NCBI GenBank assembly: GCA_963836775.1
Contig: CAWIKR010000003.1
Span: 372,001-436,000, forward strand
Source of the DNA: DASQPR01 sp963836775
GTDB taxonomy: Bacteria > Actinomycetota > Actinomycetes > Mycobacteriales > Micromonosporaceae
Direction: 5' to 3'
Length of the DNA stretch: 64,000 nt
This document shows, one piece after another, positions 24,685-33,277 of this stretch. The notes beneath the pieces were generated by a model. The model saw only the letters and a program-made list of their open reading frames with translations. It was not told the DNA's origin and did not search any database. The first letter of the stretch is position 1. Every line of letters begins with the position of its first letter. The position numbers and the translations under genes are program-made.

Positions 24685-25631
24685 CGCGCCGCTCCAGCCT
24701 GCGACTCCAGCTCGAGCTCGGCGGCCGGCCCCGGCTTCGTCCTGGGCGTACGCCGGGCGACGTAGACACCTAGCAGCGCGATCGCGCCACCCACCAGGGC
24801 CAGGGCTGCCGGGGTCTCGCCTAGGAAGGCCCAGCTGATCAGGATCGTGATCGGCGGTGCAAGGTAGGTGGCCGCAACGGTCCGGCCAGCACTGTTGCGG
24901 GCCAGAGCGTAGGCCCAGGTCGCGAAGCCGATCGCGGTCGGGAACGTGCCGAGATAGATGATCCACCAGACCGAGTCGCCGGAGCCGGAGCCCAGCTGGT
25001 CGACCATCGCCGGAGCGAATGGCAGGCACACCACGACGCCGATCAGGCAGGCAATCCAAGTGACGTGGAGGCCTGGAAGCTTTGCCAGCAGGGGTTTCTG
25101 AGCCAGCACTCCGGCCGCGTAGAAGACCGCGGATGCCAGGCAGAGCGTGATGCCGATGGCGTCGGAGCCACCGGTCGAGATGGCGACGCCGATCACCACG
25201 ATGCCGGCGAACGCGATCGCGCAGCCGATCATCAGATTTCGCGGGAAGCCCTCGCCCAGCAGCACACCCGCACCGATGGCGATCAGCAGCGGGCCGATGT
25301 TGACGAGCATCGCCGCGGTCCCGGCGTCGACATGGCGCTCGGCTTCGTTGAGCGCGATGTTGTAGAGACCGAACCAGGAGATGCCGACGATGAGCAGCCG
25401 CCACCAGTCGGCCCGGGCGGGCCACCGGCGCGGCGTGGTCGTCGGCGCGGAGCGTCGAATCAACACGAAGGCACCAAGGACGAGCGCGCCGATCAGCAAC
25501 CGGCCCAGCGACAGCGCGCCGGCGCTGACGTGGTGCCCGACGTGCCGGATCGCGACGAATGCCGACGCCCACAGGACGACGGTGACGCCGATTGCGGCGA
25601 TCGGGAGCCAGTGCAGGCGGCTGGACGTCAT
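24681..25631 (-). CDS. EamA/DMT-superfamily permease
   Basis: The protein has 316 residues with ten membrane segments arranged as two EamA repeats (about 10-145 and 155-300). GEGFPRNLMIG and LGETPAALALVGGAIALLGV mark the repeat ends. Such carriers export metabolites or amino acids. ATG 25631 has GGAG close upstream; TTG 25640 is a less likely alternative. It is followed by, and overlaps, an ArsR-type regulator, and it is divergent from another ArsR gene. Confidence 0.86.
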   Translation of the reverse strand: MTSSRLHWLPIAAIGVTVVLWASAFVAIRHVGHHVSAGALSLGRLLIGALVLGAFVLIRRSAPTTTPRRWPARADWWRLLIVGISWFGLYNIALNEAERHVDAGTAAMLVNIGPLLIAIGAGVLLGEGFPRNLMIGCAIAFAGIVVIGVAISTGGSDAIGITLCLASAVFYAAGVLAQKPLLAKLPGLHVTWIACLIGVVVCLPFAPAMVDQLGSGSGDSVWWIIYLGTFPTAIGFATWAYALARNSAGRTVAATYLAPPITILISWAFLGETPAALALVGGAIALLGVYVARRTPRTKPGPAAELELESQAGAAR

Positions 25632-25745
25632 GAGCTCCAACCTAGGGCCGGAACAGTTCGCTGGCGACCGAAATATGACCCGCGCACCGTCAATTTACCG
25701 CCATATGACTTGACCCGTATATACGAGTAGGGGCATATTAGGCTC

Positions 25746-26057
25746 ATGGAGCCTGCGTTCGTCACGCTTGCGGATCCCACCCGCCGCCGGATTCTGGACC
25801 ATCTTCGTGACGGCGAGCGCAGCGTCAGCGAGCTGGTGGTTGCTCTCGCGGTCAGCCAGCCGGCGGTGTCCAAGCACTTGCGCGTGCTGCGCGAGGCCGG
25901 CTTCGTGTCGGTGCGGATCTCCGCCCAGCAGCGGATCTATGCGCTCGACCTGGAGCCGATGCGCGCGGTCGACGAGTGGCTGGCGCCGTATCGCCGGTTG
26001 TGGGCCAGCCACCTCGATGCGCTCGAGCGCTATCTCGACGACAAGGAGAAGTCATGA
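25746..26057 (+). CDS. ArsR-family regulator of an ArsR/SRPBCC pair
   Basis: The protein has 103 residues with the short ArsR winged helix: LADPTRRRILDHL, then SELVVALAVSQPAVSKHLRVLREAG. No metal-binding cysteines are present, so it is of the non-metal type. It overlaps the SRPBCC gene by ATGA, a very common actinobacterial pairing in which the SRPBCC protein is the regulated partner. A short AT-rich promoter region (25680-25740) precedes it. Confidence 0.9.
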   Translation: MEPAFVTLADPTRRRILDHLRDGERSVSELVVALAVSQPAVSKHLRVLREAGFVSVRISAQQRIYALDLEPMRAVDEWLAPYRRLWASHLDALERYLDDKEKS

Positions 26058-26581
26058 CGACCTACCGTGCTGACGTCGCCGTCGCGCCCAGCGGCGCGCA
26101 CTGGACGCTGATTTTCGTACGCGTGCTGCGGCATCCGCCAGCGGACGTCTGGGACGCGCTGACGGATCCCAAGGCGCTGGCGCAGTGGGCGCCGTTCGAA
26201 ACCGACAGCGGTCTCGATCACGTCGGCGACGTCACGATGACGATGATCGACGGCGACGTCCGGGTCGGCGCCGAGGCACACGTCCGGATTGCCGACCGGC
26301 CCACGCTTCTCGAATACGCGTGGGGTGACGACCTGCTGCGCTGGGAGCTGGAGCCGATCGAGGCGGGCACCCGGCTGACGCTGCGGCACACCCACGGCGA
26401 TCGGGCGCTGCTGCCGATGATGGCGGCCGGCTGGGACCTCTGCCTCGGCGTCGCCGAGCGGATGCTGGACGGCGAGCCGGTCACGCCGATCCGGGGTCGG
26501 GACGCGATGAACTTCGGCTTCGCCGAGCTGGAGCGCGGTTACCGCGACGACCTCGGCATCGCGCCCGACGGGCAGAGTTAG
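26054..26581 (+). CDS. SRPBCC (AHSA1-like) domain protein
   Basis: The protein has 175 residues of the START/SRPBCC fold: RVLRHPPADVWDALTDPKALAQWAPF near the N-terminus and a closing AAGWDLCLGVAERML helix. AAGGAG lies before ATG 26054, which overlaps the ArsR stop. The family binds hydrophobic ligands; the ligand here is unknown. Its stop codon overlaps the convergent exonuclease stop. Confidence 0.87.
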   Translation: MTTYRADVAVAPSGAHWTLIFVRVLRHPPADVWDALTDPKALAQWAPFETDSGLDHVGDVTMTMIDGDVRVGAEAHVRIADRPTLLEYAWGDDLLRWELEPIEAGTRLTLRHTHGDRALLPMMAAGWDLCLGVAERMLDGEPVTPIRGRDAMNFGFAELERGYRDDLGIAPDGQS

Positions 26582-27345
26582 TCCAGGTCGACGACGACCG
26601 GCGCGTGATCGCTCGGAGACTTGCCCTTGCGCGCCTCCCGGTCGATATATGCGCCGGTCACCCGCCCGGCCAGAGACTCGGTCGCGTAGACCAGGTCGAT
26701 CCGCATGCCCATGTCCTTGTGGAACATGCCGGCTCGATAGTCCCAGTAGGTGAATGGGTTGTTGCCCTTCATCGGCTTCGGAATGATGTCCACCAGGCCC
26801 AGATCCAGCAATGCTCGAAGCGCCGCCCGCTCGGGCGCGGTGACATGCGTCGAGCCCACGAATGCGGACGGGTCCCAGACATCGGCGTCAGTCGGCGCGA
26901 CATTGAAGTCACCGCAGATCGCCACCGGAGCGCCGGTCGCGATCTCGGCGCCGATCGCGGTCTTGAGGGCCGCGAGCCAGCTCAGCTTGTATTGATAGTG
27001 CGGATCGTCGATCGTGCGGCCGTTGGGCACATAGAGCGACCAGATCCGGGCGCCGCCGCAGGTCGCACCGATCGCCCGCGTCTCTGGATCCGGATAGCCC
27101 GGCTCGCCCGGGAAGCCCAGTGAGACATCGTCAAGACCGATCCGGGACAGCAGGGCGACGCCGTTCCACCGGCCGTCGCCGTGCGCGGCGACCTGATATC
27201 CGAGCGCCTCCACCTCGGCGGCCGGAAACTCCGCGGTCTTCGTCTCCTGCAGGCACAAGACGTCCGGTTTGGCCAGGTCGAGCCACTCGACCAGGCGTGG
27301 CAGGCGAGACGACACCGAGTTGACATTCCAGGTTGCCAAGCGCAT
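26578..27345 (-). CDS. xth: Exodeoxyribonuclease III
   Basis: The protein has 255 residues of the ExoIII/APE1 fold. It shows WNVNSVSSRL at the N-terminus, LQETKT with the metal-binding glutamate, YVPNGRTIDDPHYQYKL, GDFNVAPTDADVWD and the final SDHAPVVVDL. All catalytic positions are present. It cuts at abasic sites and removes 3' ends in base-excision repair. ATG 27345 opens the canonical MRLATWNVNSV start. Its stop overlaps that of the convergent SRPBCC gene. Confidence 0.93.
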   Translation of the reverse strand: MRLATWNVNSVSSRLPRLVEWLDLAKPDVLCLQETKTAEFPAAEVEALGYQVAAHGDGRWNGVALLSRIGLDDVSLGFPGEPGYPDPETRAIGATCGGARIWSLYVPNGRTIDDPHYQYKLSWLAALKTAIGAEIATGAPVAICGDFNVAPTDADVWDPSAFVGSTHVTAPERAALRALLDLGLVDIIPKPMKGNNPFTYWDYRAGMFHKDMGMRIDLVYATESLAGRVTGAYIDREARKGKSPSDHAPVVVDLD

Positions 27346-27407
27346 GACCCTGACGTTAGTCGCCAGGTCCGACAGGGACACCCCAAGCGGCGCGGCGGGC
27401 CGCCGGT

Positions 27408-28070
27408 TCAGCCCCCGATCGCCCCGGCACGCTGCCGCTGCCGGCCGATGACGTGCTCGAGCAGCGCGATCAAGACCTCCTTCGAGGACTCGCGCCGACG
27501 CGCGTCGCACAGCAGGACCGGCACATCCCCGTCCAGGCCCAAGGCCGCGCGGACTTCGGATGATGCGTACCGCGTGGTGTTCTCGAAGCAGTTGACCGCC
27601 ACGACGAACGGTGTCGCCCGCTCTTCGAAGTAGTCGATGCAGCTGAAACAGTCGTCCAGGCGCCGCGTGTCGGCGAGCACGACCGCGCCGATCGCCCCCA
27701 CCGACAGCTCATCCCAGACGAACGAGAACCGGTCCTGCCCGGGCGTCCCGAAGAGGTAGAGGACCAAGTTGTCGCGGATGGTGATGCGGCCGAAGTCCAT
27801 CGCCACGGTGGTCGTGGTCTTGTCATCGACACCGGACAGATCGTCGACACCGACTCCGGCGTTGGTCAGAAGTTCTTCGGTGCGAAGTGGCTGGATCTCG
27901 CTGACCGAGCCGACCATCGTCGTCTTGCCGACGCCGAAGTGGCCGGCGATCAGGATCTTGACGGCGGTCGGCAGCGAGGCCGGCTCGGCGGTGGGACTCG
28001 ACGCGGCGACGGGTCCCACCGCGGCGACGTCGGCCGGGACGTCGGCCGTATCAGAGTGAACGGAGTCCAT
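27408..28070 (-). CDS. Conservon-type small GTPase (CvnD-like)
   Basis: The protein has 220 residues: a variable N-terminus of about 35, then a G domain with P-loop GHFGVGKTT (43-51) and switch-II-like FGTPGQDRF (107-115). The base-recognition motif is NCFE, as is usual in this family. It matches the MglA/CvnD-like GTP-binding proteins of actinobacterial conservons, which act with a sensor kinase and a roadblock protein at the membrane. ATG 28070 with GAGG upstream is preferred to ATG 28097. It overlaps cvnC-like DUF742 by 20 bases, which is typical. The cvnA and cvnB partners are missing here. Confidence 0.88.
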   Translation of the reverse strand: MDSVHSDTADVPADVAAVGPVAASSPTAEPASLPTAVKILIAGHFGVGKTTMVGSVSEIQPLRTEELLTNAGVGVDDLSGVDDKTTTTVAMDFGRITIRDNLVLYLFGTPGQDRFSFVWDELSVGAIGAVVLADTRRLDDCFSCIDYFEERATPFVVAVNCFENTTRYASSEVRAALGLDGDVPVLLCDARRRESSKEVLIALLEHVIGRQRQRAGAIGG

Positions 28071-28473
28071 TGATGACCGCCTCGAGAACAGGTTCATTGG
28101 AAAATCTGGTGGTCCGCGGCGCGCGCGTGACGATCAGCCGCGCGGCCAGGAGATCGCCGAGCATCACTTTGACGGTGCCGGCCGGTAGATGCAAGACAGC
28201 GGCGATCTCGGCGACCGACATTGGCGTGCGGCACATCCGGAGGATCGACGCCGTCTCCGGCTGCATCGGACGGTCCGCCCCAGCGTCCGCGGACACGGCC
28301 AGCACGATCGAGATGAGGTCGAAGTGGCCGGCAGTGATCGCACCCAGTGTGCGACCAGCACGTCGACAGCGTTGAGGTCGAACGATCGCGGGTGTGCACA
28401 GGCGCGCGGTGTCTACAGTCGCCGCCGAGAATCGCCGAAGGCGGTCCGCGAAGGCAGCGAAGACGCCGCACAA
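28051..28473 (-). CDS. DUF742 conservon protein (CvnC-like)
   Basis: The protein has up to 140 residues. The C-terminal 110 match DUF742: a RP…GRT stretch, HFDLISIV, then MSVAEIAAVLHLPAGTVKV and LLAARLIV, a winged-helix-like part, ending in VINGLRSL. It is read just before and overlaps the CvnD-like GTPase. The first 30 residues are unusual and the start is uncertain. Unlike normal conservons, no histidine kinase or roadblock gene lies upstream; the next gene is on the other strand. It is an orphan pair. Confidence 0.75.
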   Translation of the reverse strand: MCGVFAAFADRLRRFSAATVDTARLCTPAIVRPQRCRRAGRTLGAITAGHFDLISIVLAVSADAGADRPMQPETASILRMCRTPMSVAEIAAVLHLPAGTVKVMLGDLLAARLIVTRAPRTTRFSNEPVLEAVINGLRSL

Positions 28474-28654
28474 GGCGCCGGAGCACAGCCCGCCAGATCG
28501 CTGATGCGGGCGATCCCGATTCTCATCGGGACCGGATCAGCCGATCACGGCCCTATCGGCACGCCTCGGCCGGCCGGATTCGCGTTTAGAAAGTCTTGCT
28601 GCCGGGCATTTCGCGGTTGACGCTTTTCGAGCCCCCACGAAGAGGTGAAACAGA

Positions 28655-28936
28655 ATGCACATCACGCTTACCGCGATCATTCTCGCGATCGTTATCGGCG
28701 CGGTGATTGGCGTACTCGGCCGTCTGGTGCTGCCGGGTCGGCAGAACATCGGCATGCTCGCCACCATCCTGGTCGGCATTGTCGCCGCCATCATCGGCAC
28801 CATCATCGCTGGTGCACTCGGTGTGCGGCACACCGCCGGCATCGACTGGATTCAGCTGATTATCCAGGTCGCCTTGGCCGCGCTCGGTGTAGCGCTGGTC
28901 TCCGGCGGTCGCAGCGGATATCGCCGTCGGCTCTAG
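28655..28936 (+). CDS. GlsB/YeaQ/YmgE-family stress membrane protein
   Basis: The protein has 93 residues with three membrane segments and the family pattern IVIGAVIGVLGRLVLPGR followed by ILVGIVAAIIGTIIAGALG. Such transglycosylase-associated proteins are induced by stress in many bacteria; their biochemical role is not settled. GAGGTGAAA lies upstream of the ATG. A 15-bp hairpin follows the stop by 35 bases. Confidence 0.88.
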   Translation: MHITLTAIILAIVIGAVIGVLGRLVLPGRQNIGMLATILVGIVAAIIGTIIAGALGVRHTAGIDWIQLIIQVALAALGVALVSGGRSGYRRRL

Positions 28937-28971
28937 TCGCCAATTGGCGCACAACTGAATAGCAAACGACC

Positions 28972-29005
28972 CACAAGCGGGAACCGGGCGCGGTTCCCGC
29001 TTGTG
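28972..29005. terminator. Hairpin terminator after the GlsB-type gene
   Basis: CACAAGCGGGAACCG (28972-28986) pairs perfectly with 28991-29005 around a four-base loop. It is followed by CCTTG and has no long U-run. It also marks the left border of the tandem repeat array. Confidence 0.65.
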
Positions 29006-29012
29006 CCTTGTA

Positions 29013-29480
29013 TTGGAATCACCCAGGCTTCCGCTGGCGGCGTTACTCGCCGGTTTGTGTGCAAGCCCGGCACACGTCGCCGGGGTGCGCCTTGCCAGCG
29101 AAACCCTGGCTGGTCCCAAAATTGGAATCACTCAGGCTTCCGCTGGCGGCGTTACTCGCCGGCTCGTGTGCAAGCCCGGCACACGTCGCCGGGGTGCGCC
29201 TTGCCAGCGAAACCCTGGCTGGTCCCAAAGTTGGAATCACCCAGGCGTCCGCTGGCGGCGTTACTCGCCGGCCCGTGTGCAAGCCCGGCACACATCGCCG
29301 GCGTGCGCCTTGCCAGCGAAACCCTGGCTGGTCCCAAATTGGAATCACCCAGGCGTCCGCTGGCGGCGTTACGGGCCGGCTGTGTGCAAGCCCGGCATAC
29401 GTCGCCGGCGTGCGCCTACTCAGCGAAACCCTGGCTGGTCCCAAAGTTGGAATCACCCAGGCTTCCATTGGCGGCGTTTC
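29013..29480. repeat. Tandem array of 108-109-bp palindromic units
   Basis: Four complete units start at 29013, 29122, 29231 and 29339, and the first third of a fifth starts at 29447. Each begins TTGGAATCA, contains CGCTGGCGGCGTTAC, an inner hairpin GTGTGC…GCACAC (GCATAC in the last unit) and GCCAGCGAAACC (TCAGCG in the last), and ends GGTCCCAAA. The outer ends and the CGCTGGC/GCCAGCG arms are inverted, so each unit can fold. Long open frames across it on both strands are artefacts. The rest of the gap to 29643 holds no recognisable gene, only the upstream region of the ABC genes. Confidence 0.9.
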
Positions 29481-29643
29481 TTTGACCAAGGCGCCGTGCG
29501 GACGCTTCGACGAATCTTGCGGTCCGCAGTCCAAGATCTTTTGGCGGTACGCCGGCGAACGCCGGCTCATTGGTGACTTCGGGGCCGGAACTGTCGGCCG
29601 GTCGTGACAGGATCCGACGAGACCGGTCGGGGAGGTGACGGAC

Positions 29644-31461
29644 GTGCTGCAACGGCTCCGCGCGCGCAAGGAGTGGAAGTTCTTCGCGATTCTGGTCAAG
29701 GCCCGTCGCGGTCTCGGCATCGCCTGGTGGTCGCTGGTGGTGCTGCGGTCAGTGCTTCCGGCCGTGTTCGCCGTCGTGATGGGTGTGCTGATCGGCGCTG
29801 TCACCACCGGCCGGCCGCTGACCGCGCCGTTGGCGGTCACCGGCGTCGTGTTCGTTTTGATGCAGGTGCTCACACCGATCCACCAGGCCGTCAGCGGAAA
29901 CATGGGGGAGAGCCTGTCGGCCTATCTCTATGACCGTCTGACCGACTCCTGCCTTGATCCGCCCGGCCTCGGCCATCTCGAGGATCCGGCGCTGGCCGCC
30001 GACATGACCACCGCTCGCGACTTCGACCTCGGCATCCAGGGTCCGGATCTGGCGATCTCGACTGAATTCATCGCGGATGGCCTGGTCGGGTTTCTGAGCG
30101 GGCTCGCCTGCGCGATCGTCCTGTTCGGCTACTCGTGGTGGGCTCCGTTCGTCCTCGGCGGCGCTTGGCTGGGCACGCATTGGCTGCTCCGGGAGAGCGG
30201 CATCTGGCGCGATCGCAACACCGACGAGGTGCGGGCTGCTCAGCAGGAGTCGGACTATCTCTACCGGCTGGCCGTCGACGCCCCCGCCGCCAAGGAAGTC
30301 CGGCTGTTCGGCCTGGCCGACTGGGTGCTGCAGCGGTTCGTCGCCCGCCGACGGCGGCTGCATCAGCTGCAATATGAGGCGACCCGGTTGCGCGAGCGGC
30401 CGGTGCTGGTCTGCCTGGTGCTGGTGCTGGCAGCTAACGGGCTGGTGTTCGGCGTGCTCGCCGTCAACCTGAGCCGAGGATCGCTGGCGCTTGGCGCGGC
30501 GGTGGCATTCGCTCAGGCGGCGATCGGCACCTCGTCGATCGCTTTCGGCGGTCTTAACTGGGCTCTCGACGGAGCCGCCGCACCGGTGGCCGCGGTCGAG
30601 CGGCTCGGCCCGGACATCGCCCGGGCCGGCGCCCTGGCAGCCACCGCGTCACCCCGCCCGGCCGCCGGTCTGCCAGCCCGGGAGCTGCGACTGCGTGATG
30701 TCACGTTCGCCTACGACGGCTCTGCTCGACCGGTGCTGGAGCGGTTCAATCTGACTATCCCGGCGGGCAGCTCGATGGCGATCGTGGGTCGCAACGGCGC
30801 CGGCAAGACGACGCTCGCCAAGCTGCTGTGCCGGCTTTACGACCCGCAGAGCGGCGCGATCGAAGCCGACGGTGTCGACATCCGGGACTTCGATGTCGAC
30901 GACTGGCGGCGCCGGATCACCGCGGTGTTCCAGGACTTCATCCGATTCGAGCTGCCGCTCCGTGACAACGTCGCACCGATCGGCGCTCCCGATGACGTGA
31001 TCCACGGCGCCCTGGCAGCGGCCGGTGCCGGGGGATCGGTGGGTCTCGACACGATCCTGTCCAAGGGCTATGAGGGCGGCACCGATCTGTCCGGTGGCCA
31101 ATGGCAACGGATCGCGTTGGCACGGGCTCTCGCAGCGGTGCAAACCGGCGCCGGCGTGGTGCTTCTCGACGAGCCGACGGCGCAGCTCGATGCCCGTGGC
31201 GAGGCCGAAATCTTCGCCCGGATCCTGGCCGAGACGCGGCAGTGCACCACGGTGCTGATCTCGCACCGGTTCTCGACGGTCCGGCTGGCCGACCGGATCT
31301 GCGTGGTGGAACACGGCGCCGTCGTCGAGATCGGCAGCCATGACGAGCTGATGACCCGGGCCGGGCGCTACGCGACCATGTTCAACCTACAGGCCGAGCG
31401 GTTCGCGGCGGGCCAGCCGGAGGACGACGAGGAGGGCTTGGAATATGACGTCCTCAGCTGA
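29644..31461 (+). CDS. ABC exporter half-transporter 1 (membrane domain fused to ATPase)
   Basis: The protein has 605 residues. An N-terminal membrane domain (about 1-310, five to six segments) is followed by a nucleotide-binding domain with Walker A GRNGAGKTT (about 382-390), signature LSGGQ (about 482), Walker B VVLLDEPTAQLD and H-loop ISHRFS. All catalytic residues are present. GTG 29644 is preferred because GGGGAGG lies eight bases upstream; GTG 29635 overlaps that site. It overlaps the second ABC gene by 17 bases, so the two probably form a heterodimeric exporter. The substrate is unknown. Confidence 0.9.
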   Translation: MLQRLRARKEWKFFAILVKARRGLGIAWWSLVVLRSVLPAVFAVVMGVLIGAVTTGRPLTAPLAVTGVVFVLMQVLTPIHQAVSGNMGESLSAYLYDRLTDSCLDPPGLGHLEDPALAADMTTARDFDLGIQGPDLAISTEFIADGLVGFLSGLACAIVLFGYSWWAPFVLGGAWLGTHWLLRESGIWRDRNTDEVRAAQQESDYLYRLAVDAPAAKEVRLFGLADWVLQRFVARRRRLHQLQYEATRLRERPVLVCLVLVLAANGLVFGVLAVNLSRGSLALGAAVAFAQAAIGTSSIAFGGLNWALDGAAAPVAAVERLGPDIARAGALAATASPRPAAGLPARELRLRDVTFAYDGSARPVLERFNLTIPAGSSMAIVGRNGAGKTTLAKLLCRLYDPQSGAIEADGVDIRDFDVDDWRRRITAVFQDFIRFELPLRDNVAPIGAPDDVIHGALAAAGAGGSVGLDTILSKGYEGGTDLSGGQWQRIALARALAAVQTGAGVVLLDEPTAQLDARGEAEIFARILAETRQCTTVLISHRFSTVRLADRICVVEHGAVVEIGSHDELMTRAGRYATMFNLQAERFAAGQPEDDEEGLEYDVLS

Positions 31462-33277
31462 GACCGCGGCGGCGCGAGCTGCGACCGGCGCTGCCGAGGT
31501 GCCGATGCCACCGGCGCTCAAGTCGATGTGGCGACTGTGCAAACTGGGCTATCAGCACGAACCCCGATTGATGTCGATCGCCTTCGTTCTGGCGATGGCA
31601 GCAGCAGTGCCGGACGCGCTGTTCGCACTCTGGCTCAAACTGCTGAGCGACGGCGTCCTCGGCCCGAATCACACCGAGATCTACATCGCCATGGGTGGCC
31701 TGGCGCTGTCGGCGACCGCGACGTGGTATCTGCGAATTCTCTCCACCCGGGTGCAGCGCCGGTTCCGGGATCGCGTGACCATCGCGCTGGAGTCGCACGT
31801 TGCGCGATTGCAGGCCGATGTCGCCACTATCACCCATCACGAACGCCCGGATTATCTGGACCGGCTCGCGGTGCTGCGCGAGCAGGTGTTCGTGCTCGAT
31901 CACATGTATATGTCGGTGTTTTCGACACTCGGCTGGATCCTGCGTCTTGGCATCACCATCGTGCTGCTGATGTCGATCGATCCGGTGCTTGCGCTGCTGA
32001 CACTGTTTGCGGTCCCCACCGTCCTCACTTCCGGCTGGCGTCCGGGGGTCGAGCGCCAGGCGATGGAGCGAGCCGCGCCGCGGCTGCGCCTGGCGCGACA
32101 CCTGTTCACCACCGCAACCACGGCACCGCCCGGCAAGGAGGTGCGAGTCACCGGGGTCGGCTCGCGCCTGCGGACTGAGCGCCACGCCGCGTTTGGTAGT
32201 TGGTATGCCGAACGCGCGCACGCCCGCTCGGTGTCGGCGGTGTGGCACTCACTCGCGTGGTTGGTCTTCGGGGCCGGTTATGTCGGCGCGATCGTCTACG
32301 TGACATCCGGCATTCATGCGTCGCCCGGTGATGTGCTGTTGGTGCTCGCCGCGGGGGCTCGGCTATCGGCATATATCGGGGCCACGGTCGGCGAGATCGG
32401 ATTCCTCCGCGGCATCTGGCTGGACGGGTCGCGGCGGCTCGCGTGGCTGGAAGATTATGCGTCGTCGTTTGTCGACGCGACCGACCAGCCGGTGCCGGAT
32501 CGGCTGGCCGACGGGATCCGGCTGGAGCGGGTTACCTTCGCCTATCCCGGCACCACTGAGCCGGTGCTGCGCGACGTCGACCTGACCATTCCGGCCGGGA
32601 GCGTCGTGGCGATCGTCGGCGAAAACGGCGCCGGCAAGAGCACTCTGGTCAAGCTGCTGTCCAAGTTCTACCTGCCGACTTCCGGCCGGGTCCTGATCGA
32701 CGGAGTGGACCTGGCGCGGATCCCGGCGGACGGCTGGCGCACTCGGCTGTCCGGCGCATATCAGGACTTCTTCCGCTTCGAGCTGCGGGCCCGGCAATCG
32801 GTCGGCGTGGGTGACGTGCCCCTCTTCGATGACGAGCCGGCGGTGGTCAGCGCAGTCGGCCGAGCCGGTGCCGAAGACGTGGTCGAAGCGCTGCCCGGTG
32901 GTCTGGCCACTCAGCTGGGGCCGACCTGGCCGGAGGGCGTGGACGTGTCCTTCGGCCAGTGGCAGAAGATCGCGCTGGCCCGGGGTTTCATGCGGGACCA
33001 GCCGCTGCTGCTCGTGCTCGACGAGCCGACCGCGGCACTCGACGCCGAGACCGAGCATGCGCTTTTCGAGCGCTATGCCGCCGGCGCCCGGCGGGACAAT
33101 CCGGTCGGTGGCATCACCGTGCTGGTCTCGCATCGGTTCTCGACCGCGCGGATGGCCGACCTGATCGTGGTGCTCGACGGTGCTCGGGTGGTCGACTTCG
33201 GCAGCCACGAGGAGTTGATCGCGCGCGGTGGTCAATACGCCGAGCTGTACGCGATCCAGGCGGCGGCCTACCAATGA
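31445..33277 (+). CDS. ABC exporter half-transporter 2
   Basis: The protein has 610 residues with a membrane domain (about 30-330) and an ATPase domain: Walker A GENGAGKST (about 392-400), Walker B LLLVLDEPTAALD and H-loop VSHRFS. The signature motif is VSFGQ, not LSGGQ, while the first partner keeps LSGGQ. This asymmetry is usual in heterodimeric exporters with one consensus and one degenerate site. It starts inside the 3' end of partner 1 and overlaps the AAA gene by ATGA. Confidence 0.9.
   Translation: MTSSAETAAARAATGAAEVPMPPALKSMWRLCKLGYQHEPRLMSIAFVLAMAAAVPDALFALWLKLLSDGVLGPNHTEIYIAMGGLALSATATWYLRILSTRVQRRFRDRVTIALESHVARLQADVATITHHERPDYLDRLAVLREQVFVLDHMYMSVFSTLGWILRLGITIVLLMSIDPVLALLTLFAVPTVLTSGWRPGVERQAMERAAPRLRLARHLFTTATTAPPGKEVRVTGVGSRLRTERHAAFGSWYAERAHARSVSAVWHSLAWLVFGAGYVGAIVYVTSGIHASPGDVLLVLAAGARLSAYIGATVGEIGFLRGIWLDGSRRLAWLEDYASSFVDATDQPVPDRLADGIRLERVTFAYPGTTEPVLRDVDLTIPAGSVVAIVGENGAGKSTLVKLLSKFYLPTSGRVLIDGVDLARIPADGWRTRLSGAYQDFFRFELRARQSVGVGDVPLFDDEPAVVSAVGRAGAEDVVEALPGGLATQLGPTWPEGVDVSFGQWQKIALARGFMRDQPLLLVLDEPTAALDAETEHALFERYAAGARRDNPVGGITVLVSHRFSTARMADLIVVLDGARVVDFGSHEELIARGGQYAELYAIQAAAYQ

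Noticed and set aside
29013..29480. CRISPR array
   Set aside because: The whole 108-109-base unit is repeated; there are no unique spacers and no cas genes.
29001..29903. Several open frames over the tandem repeat on both strands
   Set aside because: They owe their length to the repeat, encode periodic peptides (such as PAKPWLVPK) and have no ribosome sites.
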